A stretch of 15,012 nt of DNA from DASZGI01 sp035938995. GTDB lineage: Bacteria; Actinomycetota; Actinomycetes; Streptomycetales; Catenulisporaceae. The stretch lies in assembly GCF_035938995.1 (NCBI RefSeq), contig NZ_DASZGI010000209.1, forward strand, positions 1-15,012, written 5' to 3'. Below the pieces are notes generated by a model. It was not told the origin of the DNA and ran no database searches. It was given only the letters and a program-made list of their open reading frames with translations. Positions 5,884 through 11,728 of this stretch are shown here, piece after piece (position 1 is the stretch's first letter; each line of letters starts with the position of its first letter). Both the position numbers and the translations under genes were made by a program.

Positions 5884-8103
5884 TCAGACTGCGCCGTCTG
5901 CCGGTTCTTCGGACTGCGATTCTTCGGGCTGTGGCTCTTCGGGCTGCGGCGCGGGCGGCGGGCCCTGCTCCAGCAGGGTTCTGAACCCCGCCTCGTCGAG
6001 TACCGGGACGCCCAACTCGACTGCCTTGTCATGCTTCGAACCGGGGTTCTCGCCGACCACCACATACGAGGTTTTCTTCGACACCGAGCCGGAGACCTTC
6101 GCGCCGGCCGCCTGCGCGGCCTCCTTCGCCCCGTCGCGGGAGAAGCCTGTCAGCGTGCCGGTGATCACCATGGTGAGGCCGGCCAGCAGCCTGGGGCCCC
6201 CGTCGGCGGGCACTGCCGGGTTCACCCCGGCGGCCAGCCAGCGCTTGACGATCCCCCGATGCCAATCCACCGCGAACCACTCGACGATCGAGGCGGCGAT
6301 GGTGGGGCCGACGCCCTCGATCGAGGCCAGCTCCTCGGCGCTGGCCTGCCCGATCCGGTCCAGCGAACGCAGCTCCCGGGCGATCTCCCGGGCGGCGCTC
6401 GGCCCGACGTGCCGGATGGAGAGCGCGACCAGGAAGCGCCACAGATCGCGGGTCTTGGCCGCCTCGAGCTGCTCGATCAGCTGCTCGGTGGTCTTGGTCG
6501 GCACCGAGGGCTTCTTCGGCGCCGGCTTGGTGAAGAAGTACGGGACCAGCTCCCGGTCGCCCTCCTTGGCGTCCTTGCCGCGGGCCTGCTGGTACATCGT
6601 CACGTCGGCGAGCTTCTCGGCGGTCAGCTCGAACAGGTCTCCCTCGTCACGCAGCGGCGGTTCGCCCCCGTCCGGCTGGGTGAGCGCGGTGGCGGCCTCG
6701 TATCCGAGCGCTTCGATGTCCAGGGCGGTGCGTCCGGCCAGGTACGCCAACCGCTCCCGGATCTGCCCGGGGCAGTAGCGGGCGTTCGGGCAGCGCAGGT
6801 CGACGTCGCCCTCCTTCTGCGCGGCGATCGGAGTCCCGCAGTCGGGGCAGTTCTCGGGCATCACGAACTCGCGCTCGGTGCCGTCGCGCAGGTCGACCAC
6901 CGGGCCGACGATCTCGGGAATGACGTCGCCCGCCTTGCGCAGAATCACCGTGTCGCCGATCAGCACGCCCTTGCGGACCACGATCTCCTTGTTGTGCAGG
7001 GTGGCGAAGGCGACCGTCGAGCCGGCCACCTTAACCGGCGACATCACCGCATAGGGGGTGACCCGGCCGGTGCGTCCGACCTGCACCTTGATGTCGAGCA
7101 GCTTGGTGGTCACCTCCTCCGGCGGGTACTTGAACGCGATGGCCCAGCGCGGGTCCTTGGAGGTGGCGCCGAGGCGGCCCTGGAGCGCGAAGTCGTCCAC
7201 CTTGACCACGACGCCGTCGATCTCGTGCTCGACGTCGTGCCGGTGCTTGCCGTAGTACTCGATGTACTGCTTGACCTCGTCGAGGGAGGAGACGACCTTG
7301 ACCCGGTCGGACGTCGGGAGGCCCCAGGCACGCAGCAGCTCGTAGGCATGCGACTGGGAGGCGACGTCGAAGCCCTTGCGCGCGCCGATGCCGTGGACCA
7401 CCATCCGCAGCGGCCGCTGCGCGGTGATCCGGGGGTCCTTCTGGCGCAGCGAACCGGCCGCCGCGTTGCGCGGATTGGCGTAGGTGCGGCCCTCGGTCTC
7501 CTGGCTGTGCGCGTTGAACTCGTCGAAGAGCGCGGAGGGGAAGTAGACCTCGCCACGCACCTCGACCAGTTCGGGCACGCCGACGCCCAGTTCCTCGGCC
7601 TCGGCGGACCGGGTCAGCTGACCAGGGATGCCGGTGATCGCGCGCACGTTCTGGGTGACGTCCTCGCCGACGCGCCCGTCACCGCGGGTCACGCCGCGCA
7701 CCAGCCGGCCATGCTCGTAGACGAGCGCCAGCGCCAGCCCGTCGACCTTGAGCTCGCACAGGTACTGCGGGACCGTGCCGATCTCCCGGACCACCCGGTC
7801 GTGCCAGGCCTCGAGCTCCTCGAAGTTCATCGCGTTGGCCAGCGAGAGCATCCGTTCGAGGTGCGGCACCGCGGGCAGGTCGGCGCTGACCGCTCCGCCG
7901 ACCTTCTGCGTCGGGGAGTCGGGGGTGCGCAGCTCCGGATAATCCGTCTCAAGCGCATCGAGCGCGCGCATCAGCTTGTCGTACTCGCCGTCGGAGATCG
8001 TCGGCTGGTCCAGCACGTGGTAGCGGAACCGGTGGTCCTCGATCTGCGCGGCGAAGTCGGCATGCCGGGCGCGCGCCTCGGCGAGCGAGCCACTGCCAGC
8101 CAT
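5884..8103 (-). CDS. ligA: NAD-dependent DNA ligase LigA
   Basis: LigA seals nicks in replication and repair using NAD+. Domains in order in the 739-residue protein are: Ia helices near residues 10-70 (HRFRYHVLDQPTISDGEYD); the adenylation domain with Lys119 in the KVDG motif; and the OB fold around 310-390. A Cys4 zinc finger follows (Cys419, Cys422, Cys438, Cys444). Helix-hairpin-helix repeats lie at about 555-615 (ALSIRHVGPSAAREIA, IEGVGPTIAASI) and a BRCT domain at about 638-716. The protein exceeds the usual 670 residues. One reason is an insert near 475-540, which resembles other actinobacterial LigA as I recall them. The other is a Pro/Glu-rich tail. I chose the ATG at 8103 because AAAGGAG lies 8 bases upstream; the open frame extends 19 codons further without support. 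It starts 59 bases after the methionine synthase stop, so read-through from that gene is possible. Confidence 0.97.
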   Translation of the reverse strand: MAGSGSLAEARARHADFAAQIEDHRFRYHVLDQPTISDGEYDKLMRALDALETDYPELRTPDSPTQKVGGAVSADLPAVPHLERMLSLANAMNFEELEAWHDRVVREIGTVPQYLCELKVDGLALALVYEHGRLVRGVTRGDGRVGEDVTQNVRAITGIPGQLTRSAEAEELGVGVPELVEVRGEVYFPSALFDEFNAHSQETEGRTYANPRNAAAGSLRQKDPRITAQRPLRMVVHGIGARKGFDVASQSHAYELLRAWGLPTSDRVKVVSSLDEVKQYIEYYGKHRHDVEHEIDGVVVKVDDFALQGRLGATSKDPRWAIAFKYPPEEVTTKLLDIKVQVGRTGRVTPYAVMSPVKVAGSTVAFATLHNKEIVVRKGVLIGDTVILRKAGDVIPEIVGPVVDLRDGTEREFVMPENCPDCGTPIAAQKEGDVDLRCPNARYCPGQIRERLAYLAGRTALDIEALGYEAATALTQPDGGEPPLRDEGDLFELTAEKLADVTMYQQARGKDAKEGDRELVPYFFTKPAPKKPSVPTKTTEQLIEQLEAAKTRDLWRFLVALSIRHVGPSAAREIARELRSLDRIGQASAEELASIEGVGPTIAASIVEWFAVDWHRGIVKRWLAAGVNPAVPADGGPRLLAGLTMVITGTLTGFSRDGAKEAAQAAGAKVSGSVSKKTSYVVVGENPGSKHDKAVELGVPVLDEAGFRTLLEQGPPPAPQPEEPQPEESQSEEPADGAV
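5906..5950. repeat. Three tandem 15-bp units coding the LigA C-terminal tail
   Basis: Units at 5906-5920, 5921-5935 and 5936-5950 share the form TCTTCGGrCTGyGry. On the coding strand they give PQPEE, PQPEE and SQSEE, one after another, beyond the BRCT domain. The in-frame period of 15 suggests slippage-type expansion in a disordered acidic tail. Confidence 0.85.
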
Positions 8104-8111
8104 GGGTCGAA

Positions 8112-8118
8112 CTCCTTT
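8112..8118 (-). promoter_or_regulatory. ligA: Ribosome binding site that fixes the ligA start
   Basis: AAAGGAG lies 8 bases before the ATG at 8103. The longer open frame upstream has no comparable site. Confidence 0.85.
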
Positions 8119-8162
8119 TGTCGGGCTATCTCCCCTAAAAGTACCGGCCGCCGCTGACAAAG

Positions 8163-9230
8163 TTACTCAACCTCTTCAAGTGCTCGAGCGGCGTCCGAGA
8201 CCAGTTTGAGGGCGCGCCGGGACCAGGCGGGCGACGCGCCGGCGAGGCCGCAGGAGGGCGTGACGGCGACAGTCCGGGCGATGCGCGCAGGCGGGAAGCC
8301 GAGGCGGCGCAGGGTGAGGACGCGGTCGACGAGCGCCTTCACGCTGACCGTCCGCGGCTCGGCTGGGTCGAGCGCCGGAACGACGCCGGCGAAGAGCATC
8401 GTCTCGGCTTCGATCGCCTCGGCGAGCGTGTCGTCGAAGTTCTCCGACAGCAGTGCGAAGTCGAGGGACACGCCGTCGGCCCCGGCGCCGCGGATCAGTT
8501 CGATGGGAACGTCGGGAGCGCAGCAGTGCACGACGACCGGCACGTCAACCGCCTCGATGACGGTGCGGAGCTGTTCGCGCGCGACGGCTGGTTCCACGGC
8601 GCGCAGGCTACCGAAGCCGCTCGCCGTCGGCACGGTGCCGGCCAGCGCTCCGGGGAGCGAGGGTTCGTCGAGCTGGAGCACGAACCGGGCGCCAGGCACG
8701 CACCGACGCAGTGCCCTTAGGTGGTTACGAAGCCCTTCCGCGAGTGACGCAGTCAGGTCGCGCACCGCACCGGCGTCGGCGAGCATCTTGTCGCCGTACG
8801 ACAGTTCGATAGCCGCGGCAAGGGTCCAGGGGCCCGCGACCTGCACCTTAAGCAGACCGCTGTAACCCTGCGTGTGTTCCTCGAGCAGGTCGAGGTCGGA
8901 ACTCAGATAGCTCATCGCGCGTCCGTGGTCGCGTCCTGGGCGATCCGCGATCCGCCAGCCGGATGGCTGGACCTCCGCGAAGAGGTCCACCAGAAGTCCA
9001 GCGCCGCGGCCGACCATGTCCGCACCCACCCCGCGGTTAGGCAGCTCAGGCAGGAAGGGCAGACCGGGTGGCTCTCCGAGTTCGCCCATGACTACCCTCA
9101 GCGCCTCCGCCATGTCCTGGCCTGGCATCGATCCGACGCCGGTGCCTAAGGGCGCGGACTCCCTTAGGCGCGCCTCAGGAGCGTCGGCTACGGTGTCCGC
9201 AGGGGCTGGGAGCGAGGGATCCACTGACAT
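8163..9230 (-). CDS. Cobalamin-independent methionine synthase-like protein (MetE C-terminal domain type)
   Basis: This 355-residue protein resembles the catalytic C-terminal half of MetE, which moves a methyl group to homocysteine at a zinc site. Visible features are TGVGSMPG near residue 30, GLLKVQVAGPWTLA near 125-137, and FVLQLDEPSLPG near 183. The zinc-type ligands are His235 and Cys237 (VVHCC) and Cys327 (TPSCGLAG). Where MetE has the third ligand Glu, this protein has Asp257 (GVSLDFALL). The N-terminal half of classical MetE (about 750 residues) is absent, so the methyl donor may differ from polyglutamyl folate. The ATG at 9230 has no ribosome binding site, but a TANNNT hexamer lies six bases before it, suggesting a leaderless message. 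Codon 28 is the rare Leu codon TTA. The gene is divergent from the plus-strand gene, and ligA follows closely. Confidence 0.85.
   Translation of the reverse strand: MSVDPSLPAPADTVADAPEARLRESAPLGTGVGSMPGQDMAEALRVVMGELGEPPGLPFLPELPNRGVGADMVGRGAGLLVDLFAEVQPSGWRIADRPGRDHGRAMSYLSSDLDLLEEHTQGYSGLLKVQVAGPWTLAAAIELSYGDKMLADAGAVRDLTASLAEGLRNHLRALRRCVPGARFVLQLDEPSLPGALAGTVPTASGFGSLRAVEPAVAREQLRTVIEAVDVPVVVHCCAPDVPIELIRGAGADGVSLDFALLSENFDDTLAEAIEAETMLFAGVVPALDPAEPRTVSVKALVDRVLTLRRLGFPPARIARTVAVTPSCGLAGASPAWSRRALKLVSDAARALEEVE
9144..9169. repeat. Perfect 9-bp inverted repeat inside the methionine synthase 5' coding region
   Basis: GCCTAAGGG (9144-9152) and CCCTTAGGC (9161-9169) are exact inverted arms with an 8-base spacer. 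They cover about codons 21-29 of the methionine synthase-like gene and include its TTA codon. Such a stem near the 5' end of a message could affect translation, or could be a protein binding site. Confidence 0.6.
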
Positions 9231-9236
9231 GAGTCG

Positions 9237-9242
9237 AGAGTA
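9237..9242 (-). promoter_or_regulatory. Candidate -10 element for a leaderless methionine synthase message
   Basis: The minus strand reads TACTCT, then CGACTC, then the ATG. The hexamer occupies -12 to -7 relative to the A of the start codon, which is the spacing expected if transcription begins at the start codon itself. No Shine-Dalgarno sequence is present. The -35 region is not convincing. Confidence 0.5.
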
Positions 9243-9338
9243 GACGGAACCGCTGTTCGTCCGACTCAGCGATACCGCGGGCAAATCCGCTGCGGAAATC
9301 GCGCGGTTCTGCAAAACTCTGGCACTCAACGGGCCTTA

Positions 9339-9358
9339 GATCGGCGGGAGCGCCGATC
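9339..9358. promoter_or_regulatory. Perfect 8-bp inverted repeat in the divergent intergenic region
   Basis: GATCGGCG and CGCCGATC flank the 4-base loop GGAG. The element sits between the divergent methionine synthase and plus-strand genes, 51 bases before the preferred start of the latter. It could be an operator or a 5' leader hairpin. The rest of the 9231-9409 gap holds the leaderless promoter candidate on one strand and no clear -35/-10 pair on the other. Confidence 0.45.
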
Positions 9359-9393
9359 ATATGGGCGAAGGGCTGAACGGGTATGAGCGGGCA

Positions 9394-9402
9394 GGAGGAG
9401 GG
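9394..9402 (+). promoter_or_regulatory. Ribosome binding site that decides the start of the plus-strand gene
   Basis: GGAGGAGGG lies 7 bases before the ATG at 9410. The earlier in-frame ATG at 9383 has only a weak GAAGGG about 10 bases upstream. Confidence 0.8.
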
Positions 9403-9409
9403 AACCCGC

Positions 9410-9859
9410 ATGCAGACCGTCTTCTTCGCCGCCGACGCCGCACAACTGCTGCGGCTGGCGGCAGCCGGGGGAAACACCAAGGGCTTGGACCTGGCCGAGG
9501 TCAACGCGGCCGACCTGGACCCGGCCCAGTTGCTGGAGCTGGACACGCTGGTGACCGGGCACGACCCGGTGGCGGTGCGCGAGGCCGTGCTCACCCCTGC
9601 GCGCGAACTGGGGCGTCCAGGGGCGCTCGCGCAGGGCACGGAGGAGCGTGTGGTGCTCGCGGTGCGCCCGGCGCTGTGTCGGAGCCTGCTGGGCCGGTCC
9701 GACGCGGAGTTGGACGGGCTCGGCCTGCACTGGGAGCTGCGCTCGTGGGCGGCGGACTGGGATGCCGAGCGCTACGGCCGGCTGCTGCGTTCGCTGGCAT
9801 TGCTGGCGCAGATCGCGCGAGCCGAGCACCGCGGCGTCTACGTGCGCTTCGACGTGTGA
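9410..9859 (+). CDS. Uncharacterised 149-residue protein, the only plus-strand gene
   Basis: I do not recognise this family. The product begins MQTVFFAADAAQLLRLAAAG and is rich in Leu, Ala, Asp and Glu, with no signal peptide or transmembrane segment. It therefore looks like a small cytoplasmic alpha-helical protein. Notable are an acidic stretch around residues 25-45 (LDLAEVNAADLDPAQLLELD), a Trp-rich patch near 107-116 (HWELRSWAADWD) and a C-terminus ending RGVYVRFDV. Codon use has the same G/C-ending bias as the neighbours, so recent transfer is not evident. I chose the ATG at 9410 for its strong ribosome binding site; the ATG at 9383 would add nine residues. It is divergent from the methionine synthase gene and convergent with mnmA, so it is probably a single-gene unit. 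Confidence 0.75.
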   Translation: MQTVFFAADAAQLLRLAAAGGNTKGLDLAEVNAADLDPAQLLELDTLVTGHDPVAVREAVLTPARELGRPGALAQGTEERVVLAVRPALCRSLLGRSDAELDGLGLHWELRSWAADWDAERYGRLLRSLALLAQIARAEHRGVYVRFDV

Positions 9860-9864
9860 TTCCG

Positions 9865-9899
9865 CCGGGCCGACGGCGACGACAAGGCCGCCGGCCCGG
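9865..9899 (+). terminator. Long GC-rich stem-loop after the plus-strand gene
   Basis: Arms at 9865-9877 and 9887-9899 pair over 13 positions with one mismatch (A9873 against C9891) around a 9-base loop. It lies 5 bases after the plus-strand stop codon and, because the stem works both ways, could also stop mnmA read-through. Confidence 0.7.
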
Positions 9900-9929
9900 A
9901 CCGCGACCGTGCCGCGTCCGCATTCACGT

Positions 9930-9966
9930 CCGCGCCGACGTATCCGACGTCGCACACGCGGCGCGG
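9930..9966 (-). terminator. Stem-loop downstream of mnmA
   Basis: CCGCGCCG (9930-9937) and CGGCGCGG (9959-9966) are perfect 8-base inverted arms with a 21-base loop, 9 bases after the mnmA stop. With 9865-9899 it makes a two-hairpin barrier between convergent genes. Confidence 0.5.
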
Positions 9967-9975
9967 CGCCAGAGC

Positions 9976-11079
9976 TCAGCGGCCGGCAACGTCCGCCGCG
10001 GAGCGCCGCGTCGCGCTGATCGTCGCCGAGCCGATCACCCGGGTGTCGTCATAGAGCACGGCGGTCTGCCCTGGGGCGATGCCGCGAGCCGGGCGACCGA
10101 GCCGCAGCGTCACGGTTCCGGCTGTCGCGTCGTAACGAGCGGTCGCCGGGACCGGGTCGCCGTGGGCGCGAAGCTGCGCGAGGCACGGGAACTCGGCATC
10201 GGCCTCGGGACCGCACCAGCGCGTGTGCACGCCGTCGAGTTCGGCAACTTCGAGTTCGTCGGCAGTGCCCACGGTGACGGTGTTCTGGACCGGCGAGATA
10301 TCCAGCACGTAGCGCGGGCGGCCGTCACCCGCCGGGTCGCCGATGCGCAGGCCCTTGCGCTGGCCGATCGTGAAAGCGTAGGCGCCAGTGTGTGAGCCGA
10401 GGACCGCGCCGGAGGTGTCTACGATCGGGCCAGGCTCGGTGCCGAGCCGCGCGGCGAGGAACTTGCGGGTGTCGCCGTCGGCGATGAAGCAGACGTCGTG
10501 CGAATCCGGTTTGTCCGCGACCGCGAGCCCGAGCCGCTCGGCCTCTGCGCGCACCTCGGTCTTAAGCGAGTCGCCGAGTGGGAACAGTGCATGCGCGAGC
10601 TGAGCGGCGTCGAGCACGCCCAACACATACGACTGATCCTTAGCTGGGTCGACGGCACGGTGCAGCGAGCGGCCTAAGGGACCATCCACAATCCGCGCAT
10701 AGTGCCCGGTACAGACGGCATCGAAGCCAAGGGCGAGCGCCTTGTCCAGCACCGCAGCGAACTTGATCTTCTCGTTGCAGCGCAGGCAGGGATTCGGCGT
10801 GCGCCCGGCCGCGTACTCGCTGACGAAGTCGTCGACGACGTCCGCGTGGAAGCGCTCGGCCATATCCCACACGTAGAACGGAATCCCGATCACGTCGGCG
10901 GCGCGCCGGGCGTCCCGCGAGTCCTCGACGGTGCAGCAGCCGCGCGCCCCGGTGCGGAAGGATTGCGGATTCTTGGACAGCGCGAGATGAACGCCGGTGA
11001 CCTCGTGCCCGGCCTCGACGGCGCGGGCAGCCGCCACTGCCGAGTCGACACCGCCGGACATCGCCGCAAGAACACGCAT
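9976..11079 (-). CDS. mnmA: tRNA-specific 2-thiouridylase MnmA
   Basis: MnmA adenylates and thiolates uridine 34 of tRNAs for Lys, Glu and Gln, using sulfur that begins with a cysteine desulfurase. The 367-residue protein has the PP-loop ATP motif SGGVDSAV at 8-15, catalytic Cys98 in NPCLRCN, the tRNA/ATP motif TGHYAR at 124-129, KDQSYVLG at 147-154 and the persulfide-type Cys197 in DSHDVCFIA. The C-terminal beta-barrel domain starts with FTIGQRKGL. Length is normal. The ATG has no ribosome binding site, but a TACCCT hexamer sits six bases before it, suggesting a leaderless transcript. Codon 135 is the rare TTA. The cysteine desulfurase, its likely sulfur source, lies upstream beyond a Uma2 gene. 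Confidence 0.96.
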   Translation of the reverse strand: MRVLAAMSGGVDSAVAAARAVEAGHEVTGVHLALSKNPQSFRTGARGCCTVEDSRDARRAADVIGIPFYVWDMAERFHADVVDDFVSEYAAGRTPNPCLRCNEKIKFAAVLDKALALGFDAVCTGHYARIVDGPLGRSLHRAVDPAKDQSYVLGVLDAAQLAHALFPLGDSLKTEVRAEAERLGLAVADKPDSHDVCFIADGDTRKFLAARLGTEPGPIVDTSGAVLGSHTGAYAFTIGQRKGLRIGDPAGDGRPRYVLDISPVQNTVTVGTADELEVAELDGVHTRWCGPEADAEFPCLAQLRAHGDPVPATARYDATAGTVTLRLGRPARGIAPGQTAVLYDDTRVIGSATISATRRSAADVAGR

Positions 11080-11085
11080 GTTTCT

Positions 11086-11091
11086 AGGGTA
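11086..11091 (-). promoter_or_regulatory. mnmA: Candidate -10 element for a leaderless mnmA message
   Basis: The minus strand reads TACCCT, then AGAAAC, then the ATG, so the hexamer is at -12 to -7. There is no Shine-Dalgarno sequence. Just upstream are two small abutting dyads, CGGTC/GACCG (11094-11107) and CGGAT/ATCCG (11106-11118), over the spacer and -35 region. They could be regulatory or could end the Uma2 transcript. Confidence 0.5.
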
Positions 11092-11140
11092 AGCGGTCCC
11101 GCGACCGGATTAGATCCGATGATCTGCCCGCGCCGCCACC

Positions 11141-11692
11141 CTATGGCTTCGGGGCCTCGAGCGGGATGTCGATCGGAAACGGGATCTCGGTCTTGAGGTG
11201 CCCGATGTGCGTATGCATGAGCCGGTACCCCCCGCCGTACAGCTGGTGCTCATTCACGATCGGAGCGAGCTCCGGACCGCGCTCGATCAGCCAGAAGGAC
11301 GGGATACCCATCGAAGCGTAGAGGAGGGGCTTTTCCTCGCGGTCGCGCTCCTCTGACTCCGGCGAGATCACTTCGGCCGCAAGGAGCACGTCAGCGGGCA
11401 GATAGACGCTCTTGTCCCAATCGAAAGCGCTTGCGCGCACAATCGACAGGTCGGGTTCTGGTGCGGATCGCAGCGATCGCTTGACCGCCATCTCGCGAAA
11501 GATGACGTACTCGTCTGGAGCCTGATCGCGCAGCAGGCGATCGAGCATCCTGATGATCGCCATGTGCCAGGTCTTCTGCGGACTCATGACGAGGACCCCC
11601 CGGATAAGTTCAGTGTGCTTGGGCAGATCGGACGGGAGGTTGTCCAGCGTCCAGCCGTCGGGGGGTGTTATCGGGAGGGTCTGCGCGGTCAT
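11141..11692 (-). CDS. Uma2-family putative restriction-endonuclease-like protein
   Basis: This 183-residue protein matches the Uma2 (DUF820) family, a group with a PD-(D/E)xK nuclease fold and mostly unknown roles. Motifs seen are LIRGVLVMSP at 29-38, PEPDLSIV with Asp81 at 78-85, LAAEVISPES with Glu107 and a following Asp/Glu-rich helix reaching Lys121, and LLYASMGIPSFWLIERG at 123-139. These are the usual catalytic positions, so the fold and active site appear complete. AGGAG lies 9 bases before the ATG. The gene begins 36 bases after the cysteine desulfurase stop. Base use looks less G/C-skewed than its neighbours, with more A/T-ending codons, which fits an accessory gene inserted between the desulfurase and mnmA. 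A direct link to tRNA thiolation is not suggested by the sequence. Confidence 0.88.
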   Translation of the reverse strand: MTAQTLPITPPDGWTLDNLPSDLPKHTELIRGVLVMSPQKTWHMAIIRMLDRLLRDQAPDEYVIFREMAVKRSLRSAPEPDLSIVRASAFDWDKSVYLPADVLLAAEVISPESEERDREEKPLLYASMGIPSFWLIERGPELAPIVNEHQLYGGGYRLMHTHIGHLKTEIPFPIDIPLEAPKP

Positions 11693-11728
11693 GTCGCGGA
11701 TCTCCTATCGGCTGGCTGGGATTCCAGG

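Noticed and set aside
5906..5950. Repeat array as CRISPR or regulatory iterons
   Set aside because: The units are 15 bp, directly adjacent, in frame and coding; there are no spacers.
6031..8157. Plus-strand 708-codon frame antisense to ligA
   Set aside because: The whole frame lies opposite a complete LigA. The absence of stops is explained by GC-rich codon bias.
9175..9329. Longer N-terminus for the methionine synthase-like protein (open frame to 9329)
   Set aside because: The extra 33 residues lack a ribosome binding site, run into the divergent promoter region and do not resemble the family, whose conserved part starts around TGVGSMPG.
11141..11692. Uma2 gene plus neighbours as a defence system
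   Set aside because: The neighbours are housekeeping genes (cysteine desulfurase, mnmA) with no methylase, helicase, toxin-antitoxin or phage-type partner. DndA-like use of the desulfurase in DNA phosphorothioation is not supported because no dnd genes are present.
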